This document shows positions 6,543 through 14,848 of a stretch of DNA of 45,498 nt, in pieces. Positions within the stretch are counted from its first letter, which is position 1, and every line of letters starts with the position of its first letter. The notes under the pieces were generated by a model. That model saw nothing but the letters and a program-made list of their open reading frames with translations, did not search any database and was not told the DNA's origin. The position numbers were made by a program, and so were the translations under genes. This DNA comes from Pirellulales bacterium (lineage in GTDB: Bacteria > Planctomycetota > Planctomycetia > Pirellulales > JANQPP01), in the NCBI GenBank assembly GCA_028289405.1, contig JANQPP010000157.1, positions 1-45,498 on the forward strand, in the 5' to 3' direction.

Positions 6543-7286
6543 TCAGCCTTCCATGAGATCCGCTTCAACGATGTTTTTCGCGAAACTGCCGTAGGCTTCG
6601 CCGATTTGCTTGGCCATGGAATCGGGGAATACGTGAAATTCGCCCGATTTCAGCGCAGTGACGATCGCTTCGCCCACCAGTTCGGGCGGCTCGGCGATTT
6701 CCGATAGTCCGGCAGAGTCCCCCATGTCCGTGTCGATGGGGCCTGGATGGACACTGTGCACAGCGGTCCCTTGTTCTCCCAAGAGCGCACGGAGCGCCTG
6801 CGTGAGCGAATAGGAAGCGGCCTTCGAAGCGCAATAAGTGGTGAATTGGGGGAAGCATTTCATGGAGACGACGGAGTTTAGCTGCACGAATGCGCCGCCG
6901 CCGTTTGCTTTGAGGACCGGGGCGAAGGCTTGCGCGATCCGCAGTAGGCCAAACAAATTCACATCGAGTTCGAACTTCAACGCGTCGAACGCCTCGTCCG
7001 AGAGTGCCGTGGCGGTTTTCAGCACGCCCGCGTTGTTGACCACCAACGTTACATCGCTAGCGGATTGGGCTGCCGCCTTGATGGTCTCCGATTTGCTGAG
7101 GTCCAATTCGAGAGGGACGACCTTATCCCCATGCGCGTCCACCAGCGGGGCAGCCGTTTTCGTATCTCTTACCGCCGCGTAAACCTTCGACGCGCCATGC
7201 TTGAGCAGCGTCTCCGCGATGACCTTTCCGATGCCTCGGTTGGCACCCGAGACCAGACATGTTTTCCCGTTGACGTCAAAGCTCAT
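6543..7286 (-). CDS. SDR family oxidoreductase
   Basis: A 247-residue classical short-chain dehydrogenase/reductase, NAD(P)-dependent, of cytoplasmic Rossmann fold. Visible motifs are the cofactor loop SGANRGIG (13-20), NNAG (84-87), the catalytic Ser138, and the Tyr151-x3-Lys155 pair in YCASK. PGPIDTDM matches the conserved segment after the active site. The start at 7286 is chosen because AAGGGA precedes it by 7 nt; an in-frame start at 7391 would add a 35-residue tail with no similarity to the fold. Length is normal for the family. The substrate cannot be inferred. It converges on the reverse transcriptase gene with a 57-bp gap and diverges from the hairpin element and cupin gene. Confidence 0.9.
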   Translation of the reverse strand: MSFDVNGKTCLVSGANRGIGKVIAETLLKHGASKVYAAVRDTKTAAPLVDAHGDKVVPLELDLSKSETIKAAAQSASDVTLVVNNAGVLKTATALSDEAFDALKFELDVNLFGLLRIAQAFAPVLKANGGGAFVQLNSVVSMKCFPQFTTYCASKAASYSLTQALRALLGEQGTAVHSVHPGPIDTDMGDSAGLSEIAEPPELVGEAIVTALKSGEFHVFPDSMAKQIGEAYGSFAKNIVEADLMEG

Positions 7287-7698
7287 GAGAGATCCCTTCA
7301 TGGCAGAAATTTGTTCGAACACGACGATTCGCAAACACGGCAGCCTATTGCCACCCTTCAAGCACTGTACCTTTGGGAGCCAAATTGACAACCCGAAGCT
7401 GACCGTGGCCGCTGGGTATCGAACTGGTCGAGTCCCCGTGAACGCGGCGATCTGCTACATTGGCACACGGCCGGGCTGGTCATCGTTAGCAGGCTGTTGA
7501 GGAACGCAACAGCCTGCGGCATCACAGGAAGTGATGCTTAAAATGGCGACGTAAGTCGTTATTTTGCGAGCCGGGAGCAGCTTCGCTGTGACCCTGGCGA
7601 GGTTGAAAAACGTCACGAAGACGTTTTTCAACGGAATGGTAGCCCGAGGAGGCCCACTTGCAGTCAGCAGAGTTGAGAGACGTGAAGGGAGGTGTCGC
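7287..7698. other. Intergenic region between divergent SDR and cupin genes
   Basis: This 412-bp spacer holds the five-hairpin element (7489-7632) in its middle. The left 200 bp must carry the SDR promoter; TTGACA at 7384-7389 on the plus strand has no -10 partner at 16-18 bp. The right 66 bp lead to the cupin ribosome site. An open frame runs in from 7564, but it crosses the hairpins and is not considered coding before 7699. Confidence 0.5.
7489..7632. repeat. Five-hairpin element with imperfect terminal inverted repeats (MITE or REP-like)
   Basis: Five inverted repeats follow each other almost without gaps. (1) GCAGGCTGTTG 7489-7499 with CAACAGCCTGC 7507-7517. (2) GCATCAC 7519-7525 with GTGATGC 7531-7537. 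(3) AAAATGGCGAC 7540-7550 with GTCGTTATTTT 7555-7565, 11 bp with two wobbles and a GTAA loop. (4) An interrupted stem 7570-7598 around TTC. (5) GTTGAAAAACGTC 7602-7614 with GACGTTTTTCAAC 7620-7632. The outer sequences GTTGAGGAACG (7496-7506) and CGTTTTTCAAC (7622-7632) are near-matching terminal inverted repeats (9 of 11). There is no coding capacity and I found no target duplication. The preserved wobble pairing in stem 3 suggests selection at the RNA level or a decayed mobile element. No second copy was seen in this window. Confidence 0.6.
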
Positions 7699-8025
7699 GT
7701 GTCCGCGTTCGTCGACAAGAGCCAATGCAAGGAACTGCGCCCGTTCCCCGGGGTGAGCATGTTCGTCACGCATTCGGAAACGATGACGGTTTCGCTGGTG
7801 GAGATGGAGCCGGGCGCGGTGATCGAGCGGCATAGCCATCCGCACGAACAGGTGGGACGGCTCATCTCCGGCAGGGCCCAGTTCGATATCGGCGAGGAGT
7901 CCCGCATCGTGGAGGCGGGGCAGATGTGGCTTATTCCGGGGGGCGTGGAACATCGAGTCGAAGCGCTGGAGCAACCCGTGATAGCGCTCGATGTATTCCA
8001 TCCCGTGCGGGAAGATTATCGCTAA
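7699..8025 (+). CDS. Cupin domain protein
   Basis: A 108-residue single-domain cupin. The metal-binding cupin motif 1 is recognisable as HSHPHEQ followed by the Gly of LISGRAQF, and motif 2 as IPGGVEH. Such small cupins are metal-dependent enzymes or sugar/ligand-binding proteins of varied function. The start is GTG 7699, chosen because GGGAGG lies 6 nt upstream; an earlier frame start at 7564 would run through the hairpin element. No signal peptide. It is followed convergently by a PEP-CTERM gene 23 bp away. The exact activity is unknown. Confidence 0.82.
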   Translation: MSAFVDKSQCKELRPFPGVSMFVTHSETMTVSLVEMEPGAVIERHSHPHEQVGRLISGRAQFDIGEESRIVEAGQMWLIPGGVEHRVEALEQPVIALDVFHPVREDYR

Positions 8026-8048
8026 AAAATGAGCTGGGGCGATCGAAA

Positions 8049-8867
8049 TTAGGCCGCGTTACGCCGGCGGAGCACGACCCACCCCAACATGGCAACAAGC
8101 GCCATCAGCCACGTTCCTGGTTCCGGCACGGAAGCGCCCAGCGCATCTTCGAGAATTTCGAGGTCAAATTCATCGACGTCGAAGTCGCCGTCGAGATCCC
8201 CTTCCCGCCGCGATGTACCTTGTCCCAGGTTCACGTTGAGAATGGCCAAATCGATTTGGTCCACGAGACGGTCCCCATTCACGTCCCCCATGATTGGCTC
8301 GACGGATTGAAGCGAAACATTATCCAGTCCGGTGATGTCCAAGCCACGGTATCCCTCGAGCGTAATCAAGATTTCCGAGACACCCCCCAGCACCTGGTGC
8401 CACGCGGAGGGGGACAGCCCCCAAGAGGCCGCGTCGAGCGGTGTGGTGAACGTAGTCCAGTTCCCCTCTTCGGGCGGCTGCAGGGCGAGATCCAGGCTAA
8501 AGCTGCCCTGTTGGCTGAGCAGCGTGACCCGGCCAAACGTGTCGCGTCCGCTGCCGTTCCCATCGGAGATCGCGGTGGCGTCGAAGGAGAAGCTTCCGCC
8601 GTTGAAGTCGATCAGGTCGCCCCGAAACTTCGCCGGTGCCACGGCTTGAAATTCGTCGTTGCCGCTATCGGTGATTTGCAGAAAACCGCCGCCGTTGCCG
8701 CCGGATGAAATGTATTCCAACAGTCCGCCGCCGACATCCATGTTTCCCACGACGAGCCAATCTTCATCTCCAAAGTCGAAGGAGCTGGTGATCGACGTCG
8801 CCGAGGCATTCCCGATCCAGATGCAGCCACACAACACCGCGATGATTCCGTGAAGAAGTAGCTTCAT
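8049..8867 (-). CDS. PEP-CTERM protein with dockerin-like calcium repeats
   Basis: A 272-residue exported protein. A signal peptide (MKLLLHGIIAVLCGCIW..ASA) precedes a beta-rich domain of about 170 residues. Two dockerin-type-I-like calcium loops follow, GDVNGDRLVDQIDLAILN and GDLDGDFDVDEFDLEILE. The C-terminus is a PEP-CTERM sorting signal: VPEPGTW, a hydrophobic segment, then RRRNAA. Such proteins are processed by exosortase and placed on the cell surface or released; no exosortase is in this window. AGGAGA precedes ATG 8867. A second PEP-CTERM gene lies upstream on the same strand, 130 bp away. The N-terminal domain is not recognised; Gly/Asp-rich strands suggest a jelly-roll-like fold (inference). 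Confidence 0.88.
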   Translation of the reverse strand: MKLLLHGIIAVLCGCIWIGNASATSITSSFDFGDEDWLVVGNMDVGGGLLEYISSGGNGGGFLQITDSGNDEFQAVAPAKFRGDLIDFNGGSFSFDATAISDGNGSGRDTFGRVTLLSQQGSFSLDLALQPPEEGNWTTFTTPLDAASWGLSPSAWHQVLGGVSEILITLEGYRGLDITGLDNVSLQSVEPIMGDVNGDRLVDQIDLAILNVNLGQGTSRREGDLDGDFDVDEFDLEILEDALGASVPEPGTWLMALVAMLGWVVLRRRNAA

Positions 8868-8997
8868 GATGATTTTCTCCTCTTGCCGCGCTATACGGTC
8901 GTATGTGTCGGCCGAGACAAATAGACAAATGATGATTGCCGAATCGACAGCCAACCTAGGAAAGGATGGCCGCTAGGTTTTTTGTATTTTTGTCGGC

Positions 8998-9630
8998 TTA
9001 CTCCCTGCCATTGCCGCTTCTTTTGCTAGCGTGAAAAATGCGGCGTCCCAAAAAGAATGCCAAGGCTCCGCAAAAAGCGAGATAGGCGGCATTCGGCTCC
9101 GGCACGATGACCACGCTGCCGGAGACGAGATTCGCGCCGGGGGCCAGGTTCGCATCCAGGTAGCGGAACACCAAGTCATCGTTTTGGTAGGCCGTGAGCA
9201 GGGTCCCGAGCCCCAGTGAAAATCCTGGCTGCGCCACGCTCACGTTGCCCAAATTTCCCTCCGAAAACCAAGTGGATTCGGCCACCAGTTCCGACCATCC
9301 GGTCGATTTCAAGGAAGCCAATGCCACCAGCGGTTCGTCGCGGGTCAAATCCTCGAAGCTATACCAGCCCAAAGGATCCAGCAGTCCCGCGACTGACAGA
9401 ATTTCGTACCCGTCGAAGTGCACCACCGAATCGGAGAGGTTTTGAATCCAGGCTTCTCCGGTGAACTCGTTGACCGTCAGGCTCAAATCACCGGCATGGG
9501 CGGGAGCCACCATGGCGGATAGCAGAGCTGAAACCAGCACGAACCTCCGACAAGAGCTGTCACGTTTTGAATCACCACGAGTATTCTGACAACTCGAAAG
9601 AGTGGTTGCGGGAAATTGCTCCGGCATCAT
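8998..9630 (-). CDS. PEP-CTERM sorting domain protein
   Basis: A 210-residue exported protein. After an N-terminal region with a late hydrophobic segment (RRFVLVSALLSAMVAPAHA) it has a beta-rich domain starting DLSLTVNEFTGEAWIQN, similar in style to other planctomycete PEP-CTERM ectodomains. It ends with VPEPNAA, a hydrophobic stretch and the basic tail RRIFHASKR. ATG 9630 is used because AAGGG lies 7 nt upstream; the signal peptide then has an unusually long n-region of about 28 residues, so a later start is possible. It sits upstream of another PEP-CTERM gene on the same strand. Function unknown. Confidence 0.82.
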   Translation of the reverse strand: MMPEQFPATTLSSCQNTRGDSKRDSSCRRFVLVSALLSAMVAPAHAGDLSLTVNEFTGEAWIQNLSDSVVHFDGYEILSVAGLLDPLGWYSFEDLTRDEPLVALASLKSTGWSELVAESTWFSEGNLGNVSVAQPGFSLGLGTLLTAYQNDDLVFRYLDANLAPGANLVSGSVVIVPEPNAAYLAFCGALAFFLGRRIFHASKRSGNGRE

Positions 9631-10023
9631 GCGGACCCTTTGTCGTGCGAAGAAAAACTGTCTACGTGATCTCTCCGATTCATGGTAATTGGAGGAGCAG
9701 GTTTCACGACCTGACGATCCGGCATTCACTCCACATTTGTCGCAAAACGTTTTCGGTCGCGCAAACTGCATGCAACTTGCCGGTTCCCCCTCTTTGCCGG
9801 GTCGCGCGGCTCGCAGGGAACAGGCGCGTCACCATTCCGCCGCCGACAAGCGGAAATGCACCTGTCGCGCCGAGGCTATCGGTTTTGCGGACAACTCGTG
9901 AGGAACGCTTACCATGAGCTACGTTTGATACGCGCGAGCGCTTGCGCGTCTGATACTTCGCCTACCGCGATACGAAAAATTCCTCATATCCGATTTCTTT
10001 GAAACTCCAGATCGATCCGTGCA
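9631..10023. other. Intergenic region upstream of a membrane-protein gene
   Basis: This 393-bp spacer lies between divergent genes. A near-palindrome at 9930-9949 (ACGCGC...GCGCGT arms) is flanked by three copies of GATAC (about 9926, 9952 and 9969). It has no T-run and may be an operator or chance. Reading frames here have no ribosome site and no recognisable product. Confidence 0.4.
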
Positions 10024-10446
10024 GTGATTCACCGCCGTCGCCAACTTTTCGTGCAGCCACGCGTGCAAGGGCGGCTCATACTGCGCGTGCTGCTTTATGT
10101 GGCGCTCGCGGCATTTCTCTCGGGGTGGGTGGCAAGTCGCACGGAATCTGGTCCGGATGCTGGCTGGACGTCTCTGTTCGCGTCATTGGCCGTCTTCATG
10201 GCCTTGGCACCGGTGGTCATTTTCGACTTAGCCCGCTGGAGCAATCGTGTCTTCGGACCGATGACCCGAGCCCAGGGCGCCCTCCGGCGAGCTGCCGGTG
10301 GACACCGCCTGCGTCCATTGAAATTCCGTGAAGGAGAGCCCTGGGAAGCCTGGCTTCGCGACTTCAACGCCGCCATGACGCGATCGGGACAAGTGCGAAA
10401 CGGAGGCGAGGCATTGCCTCCCTGGGGAATACGTGACCATGGCTGA
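10024..10446 (+). CDS. Membrane protein with HAMP-like C-terminus
   Basis: A 140-residue protein starting at GTG 10024. Two transmembrane segments are evident (about residues 20-38 and 48-68). They are followed by WSNRVFGPMTRAQGALRRAAGG, reminiscent of a HAMP linker (the Pro preceding a helix, then a second helix around FREGEPWEAWLRDFN). Similar short two-TM, HAMP-like proteins occur in planctomycetes; they may act as signal transduction fragments or regulators of membrane partners (inference). No good ribosome site is visible, so the start is uncertain. The gene ends 26 nt before the phosphoesterase gene on the same strand, so the two may be co-transcribed. Confidence 0.65.
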   Translation: MIHRRRQLFVQPRVQGRLILRVLLYVALAAFLSGWVASRTESGPDAGWTSLFASLAVFMALAPVVIFDLARWSNRVFGPMTRAQGALRRAAGGHRLRPLKFREGEPWEAWLRDFNAAMTRSGQVRNGGEALPPWGIRDHG

Positions 10447-10472
10447 ACGCTGGCGCTGATCGGGCAAAAAAG

Positions 10473-11744
10473 ATGCAAACTGCGGCGTCGATGTTTTTCT
10501 GGTTCGGGGCGTTGGTCGGCCATGCTTCGTTGTGGATCACGCCTCTCAATCGCATTGAAGGAACCACCTGGCCTCGGTGGCTGCGCTATCTGGCCACGAG
10601 GTGTTGTGTACTTTGCGGTTTGGCCTTGCCGATCGTCATCGCCTGGAGGCACGGACTTGGCCATACCTGGCCCACGTCAGCGATTCCCTCGTACGAGGAA
10701 ACCTGGGTTGTGCGGCTTTACTTCGCGATTTGCCTCGCGCTGGGAGTTGTTCCGCTGGTGGTAGGCATCTTTCGTCGAACCCGAGCAGGCGTTAGTTCGG
10801 AAGGAACCATCCAGCATCAATCCTGGCACACGCTTCCCGAAGAACTCGGTCCGCACAAGTCGCTGTTGCCCCGCGTGATGCTTGGCCTGCCTGGAAATGA
10901 AGCACTAAGGGCGGAGGTAGCCGAAAAAAGCCTCGAGCTTCCTCGTTTGCCTGAACCACTGAATGGTTTGACCATCGCGCACGTGACGGATTTTCACATG
11001 GCAGGCATTCATGGCCGCGATTTCTACCAGCGCATCGTGGACTTGACGAACGACATGCAGGCGGACTTCGTGACGATTACCGGCGACTTGGTGGACCGCG
11101 CGGAATACATCGCCTGGCTCCCGGCGATCTTGGGCCGTCTGCAAGCGCGGGTTGGCGTGTATGCAGTGCTGGGAAATCATGACCTGAAAGTCGACCTGCA
11201 TCGAGTGCGGGCCGCACTGTCCGAAGCCGGCGTGCAGTATTTAGGAGGGCAGTGGCGGAGCGTGACCGTGCGGGACTGCCGTGTCGTGTTGGCGGGAAAC
11301 GAATTGCCCTGGATTCTTCCGGCGGCCGACATGGGCGATTGTCCGCCGCGGCGAGCTAACGAAGATTCCTTGCGAATTCTCTTGGCACACTCTCCGGATC
11401 AACTGGCTTGGGCCAAGCGATTCGACTTTGACCTGATGCTGGCCGGACACACGCACGGCGGGCAAATCCGATTGCCGGGCCTAGGACCCATTTTCTGTCC
11501 GAGCGTGCTGCCTTTGGATTACGCCGCTGGCGTTTTTCACCAAATGCCGACGACGCTGCACGTGAGCCGAGGCATCGCCGGTGAAGTGCCGCTTCGTTTC
11601 CGCTGCCGACCGGAACTGGCCAAATTGGTGCTGCGCGTGGCGGCGGAGAAGGAGAAAGGGGTAGGTGATGTGGCCGCTAGCGAAAAGCGGAGCGAGAACG
11701 ATGAACCGCAAGATCGACGCAGCCCGAAATATCCGTTGCCTTGA
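10473..11744 (+). CDS. Membrane-anchored calcineurin-like metallophosphoesterase (YkuE-type)
   Basis: A 423-residue protein. The N-terminal 120 residues hold several hydrophobic membrane segments. The C-terminal catalytic domain (about residues 165-400) has all calcineurin-like metal motifs in order: AHVTDFH (DxH), ITGDLVDR (GDxxD), LGNHD (GNHD), LLAHSPD (His) and LAGHTHGGQIRLP (GHTH). These bind two divalent metals for phosphoester hydrolysis. YkuE-type members are associated with the membrane; their substrate in planctomycetes is unknown. A charged tail (about 40 residues, rich in Lys, Glu and Arg) follows. It converges with the MMPL gene with only 21 bp between stops. Confidence 0.9.
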   Translation: MQTAASMFFWFGALVGHASLWITPLNRIEGTTWPRWLRYLATRCCVLCGLALPIVIAWRHGLGHTWPTSAIPSYEETWVVRLYFAICLALGVVPLVVGIFRRTRAGVSSEGTIQHQSWHTLPEELGPHKSLLPRVMLGLPGNEALRAEVAEKSLELPRLPEPLNGLTIAHVTDFHMAGIHGRDFYQRIVDLTNDMQADFVTITGDLVDRAEYIAWLPAILGRLQARVGVYAVLGNHDLKVDLHRVRAALSEAGVQYLGGQWRSVTVRDCRVVLAGNELPWILPAADMGDCPPRRANEDSLRILLAHSPDQLAWAKRFDFDLMLAGHTHGGQIRLPGLGPIFCPSVLPLDYAAGVFHQMPTTLHVSRGIAGEVPLRFRCRPELAKLVLRVAAEKEKGVGDVAASEKRSENDEPQDRRSPKYPLP

Positions 11745-11765
11745 AGCGGTCGAACCTCGAAACCG

Positions 11766-14657
11766 TTAAGATTTCGCGGCATTCGTCGGGGACTGCTGGC
11801 CAGACCCGCCAAAGATACCGATTTCCTCGGGTTTCTTCGCCGAAGCGACATGTGGCTTGGGCAGGTTCGGGCGCTCCTCGGAAAACGGCATTCCCAAGGC
11901 GGGGGACGCATCAGGATTCGCCGGCTGAGACTTTTGCTTCAAAGCTTGGCGTCGGGTTCTTCTCCCAAATAAGCCACCTAGCGGCCCCGCCAAGAGAGCC
12001 GGTAGGAGTACCAAATTGCCGACCAGTGCCGCTGTTAACAGCGTGAGCATCATCTGTCCGAACCGCTGCGTGGGAGTGAAAGGGCTTACCGCGAAGACGG
12101 AGAGGCCCAACCCGATCACGCCCCAACTTTGGTACATGGCCCTGGCGCAGCCACGGTAGGCCAACATGACCGATTCGCCGCGCGACAACCCGGCGGCATG
12201 TCCTCGGCGAAACCACAGCATGAAATGCACGACATCATCCACCGTAACACCAAGAGCCACGGCGGGCGTCATCACCGTGCCCGTATCGACCACGATGCCA
12301 AACCAGCCCATTAGTCCAAAAATAACCACGGCGGGAAAGACTGCCGAAGCGAGTAGAATGACTCCTGCGGCCAGATCCCGTACCACGATCACCATCACCA
12401 CGCCCACGATGACCAGATCGATAATGAATCCCCAGACGAGGTTGTTCAGCAGGTGATGTTGGGCCTTATACACCAGTGGCACGAGACCGGTGTAGGTCAC
12501 GTCCATCCCCGGTACGTTCACATAAGACGCGGTAACGTCGTCCTGCGCGGCGAGCACTTCCACGGAGGGAATCTCCGTGCGCAAGGCCTCGACCACGGGA
12601 GCGTCTGGCGCTAATCCTTCCAACCATTTTTCTCCGACCGTTGTGACGACCAGGCAGTCCTGGGCGCTCAGGAAGCCTGGATTTAATTCCACGCTGCGAC
12701 GCTGCCGCCCGCGGATATGTTTGGCAGCCTTGACGTTGTTGATTTTGGGCACGTTGGGGTCGTGGTAAGAGACCACGGCCCCGTTGGCGGAAAGCAAATC
12801 GAGCAAGGTGAGAGCCTCGTCACTCGGCTTGCCCGGCTCATCGGGATCACCGATTCCGACAACACAAATCCGACTGCCGGCGATTTGGCTCGCCTCATCG
12901 GCTTCACGCAGAGCGTTTCGGATCCGCTGGCGGTCATGGTAAACGCCCAGAATCGGTTCGATTTCTCGCTTGATCTCATAGACGAAGACGCCGTAATCGA
13001 CATCTTCCAAGGCTCCCACTCGTGCGGTGACTCGCCAAAATTCCTGGTCGTCCACCTGTTGCACGTAGTCGCCGTCGAGAAATTGTTGCCGGTGATCCTC
13101 TAATTCACTTTCCCAAGCAGCGCGTACGGACCGGTACCCTCCCATGATGGCACCGAGCGGGCCGAGCCTGCGTCCGTCTCGAGGATCTGGCAAAGGGGGC
13201 GCGAAAGTGACCGCCGAAAGCGCGCTGCCAACATGCTCTAGCGACTCCACGCGTCGGTGGACGCGGTTTACCAGTTCCATCCGTTCCAAAAAGCTGAGCC
13301 CGCTCTGGTCCGGATCAATTTCGAGCATGATCTCCATGGGGACCAATTCGCCCACGTTTTCTTCCAGCCAGGCGTAATCCTCAAGGATACGTGCTCCCTG
13401 GGAAAAAAGCCGCATGAGCTGCACCGACTGCTTCACCTGCGTCAGGCCATAACCACAGCCGATAAAAATCGCGGCGCAGCCCAAAAAACTGAGCACGTGA
13501 TGGCGGATGATCCAGTCGCCCACGCCATACCACCACCGGGCGGCGGGCGTATCATCACTGCGAGGTTTCGGCGCCTCGGGCGTGCCCGCCTCCGAACGCA
13601 GCGGCCACAACTCCAAGCATGAGGGGAGGACGAGAAACAGGACCAGCAGGCTGATCATCACGCCAATGGCGGAATACAGTCCAAATACGCGAATGGGTAC
13701 GAGCTCGTTGGTATAGAGCGTCATCAGACCTGCCGCCGTGGTGATCGCGGCGAGCGTCAATGGCAGCCGGGCATGCATCAGCGCTCGCAGGGCGCCTCCC
13801 GCGATTCCTTCTTCGCGGATGGTATCGCGATAATAATTCGCTAGATGGATGGCACCAGACGTCGTGGCCACGTAAACCAAGGAGGGCATGGTTAACAAAA
13901 TGGCGTTGACTTCCGTGCCCGTAATCCACACCACCGCCAAGGCCGCGAGGACGCTGTAAAGCCCCGTGGCGAAAACCATGGCGATCAGCCTGCCGCTGCG
14001 GAGGCTGAGCCAAGACACGATGATTCCCACCAAGCCGGAAAGTCCCGCCAAGCGGACGAGGCTTTTTTCGCCCGCGCGATCGATGGCGACGTTATCGACC
14101 GGCGGTCCGCCGAGATACATTTCATCTTGCGGGATCGCGCATTCCTGCTGAGCCGTATCGTAAATCGCGTCAATCGTACGACCGAGATCTTCCTTGCCAG
14201 CCGGAGATAATGTGAGGACCAGGCAGGTTGTCGCTTGGTCATGGCCGATGAGCGACCCCCTCAAGCGTTCGATGGCCGTTGTGAGTTCGAGATTCAGTGG
14301 AGGAGCGGTCATCTCCTCCGCGGCACGTGCTCCCGTCAGGGCCGTGCTGAATAAGCGGCGTGGTCCGTAGCTGGGCTTTTGCCCCTCGGGCGGGACCAAT
14401 TTTTGGGCCAATAGTTCCAACCGAGGATCATCTAGCGTGCAGCCTTCCCAACTGGCCAGCACGAATTCCTCGTTTTCGAATTTTTCCCGAAACCGTTGAT
14501 AGACTTGGGTTTCTGGGTACTCGGCCGGCAGCCACTGGCTGACGTCATTCCGGTTGCTTTGGACCGCCTTGCGGGCACCCCGAGCGACAAAAGGAACCGA
14601 GAAGGCTGTGAATAACAGAATCCACAGGCCATAGCGACTGAAGAAATTCGTTTTCAT
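11766..14657 (-). CDS. RND/MMPL superfamily exporter with an inserted UDP-sugar-dehydrogenase-like segment
   Basis: A 963-residue inner-membrane transporter of the MMPL/RND type (COG1033-like). It has an N-terminal TM helix, a first periplasmic loop, a six-helix bundle (VGIIVSWLSLRSGRL.. onward), a second large periplasmic loop, a second helix bundle (LVWGFIIDLVIVGVVMVIVV onward, with MTPAVALGVTVDDVVHF) and a Lys/Arg-rich C-tail. Such proteins export lipids or hydrophobic compounds by proton motive force. Oddly, residues about 593-678 inside the second loop resemble the C-terminal domain of UDP-glucose/GDP-mannose dehydrogenases: LLDLLSANGAVVSYHDPNVP, then RSVELNPGFLSAQDCLVVTT. ATG 14657 is preferred; a GTG six codons earlier is possible. 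The gene ends 21 bp from the convergent phosphoesterase gene. Confidence 0.88.
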   Translation of the reverse strand: MKTNFFSRYGLWILLFTAFSVPFVARGARKAVQSNRNDVSQWLPAEYPETQVYQRFREKFENEEFVLASWEGCTLDDPRLELLAQKLVPPEGQKPSYGPRRLFSTALTGARAAEEMTAPPLNLELTTAIERLRGSLIGHDQATTCLVLTLSPAGKEDLGRTIDAIYDTAQQECAIPQDEMYLGGPPVDNVAIDRAGEKSLVRLAGLSGLVGIIVSWLSLRSGRLIAMVFATGLYSVLAALAVVWITGTEVNAILLTMPSLVYVATTSGAIHLANYYRDTIREEGIAGGALRALMHARLPLTLAAITTAAGLMTLYTNELVPIRVFGLYSAIGVMISLLVLFLVLPSCLELWPLRSEAGTPEAPKPRSDDTPAARWWYGVGDWIIRHHVLSFLGCAAIFIGCGYGLTQVKQSVQLMRLFSQGARILEDYAWLEENVGELVPMEIMLEIDPDQSGLSFLERMELVNRVHRRVESLEHVGSALSAVTFAPPLPDPRDGRRLGPLGAIMGGYRSVRAAWESELEDHRQQFLDGDYVQQVDDQEFWRVTARVGALEDVDYGVFVYEIKREIEPILGVYHDRQRIRNALREADEASQIAGSRICVVGIGDPDEPGKPSDEALTLLDLLSANGAVVSYHDPNVPKINNVKAAKHIRGRQRRSVELNPGFLSAQDCLVVTTVGEKWLEGLAPDAPVVEALRTEIPSVEVLAAQDDVTASYVNVPGMDVTYTGLVPLVYKAQHHLLNNLVWGFIIDLVIVGVVMVIVVRDLAAGVILLASAVFPAVVIFGLMGWFGIVVDTGTVMTPAVALGVTVDDVVHFMLWFRRGHAAGLSRGESVMLAYRGCARAMYQSWGVIGLGLSVFAVSPFTPTQRFGQMMLTLLTAALVGNLVLLPALLAGPLGGLFGRRTRRQALKQKSQPANPDASPALGMPFSEERPNLPKPHVASAKKPEEIGIFGGSGQQSPTNAAKS

Positions 14658-14848
14658 GCTCACGCCTGGTGGCACGCCGCCGTTTACCCGAAATCGTGGG
14701 TGGAGAATGGATTAGAACGAAAGAGACGAGGCAGGGCACCTTCCCGACATTCCCGCATGCAGCGATCAGCGACCTTTTTCGCATCATCGCCTATGGGCGG
14801 GGTTAATGGCAAGCCGTGTTCTCTTGCGATCCGTGAAGTAGCGCCATG

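Noticed and set aside
9930..9949. GC-rich near-palindrome with GATAC repeats around it
   Set aside because: In GC-rich DNA alternating GC palindromes are common; no T-run and no clear relation to a start site, so noted only within the intergenic entry.
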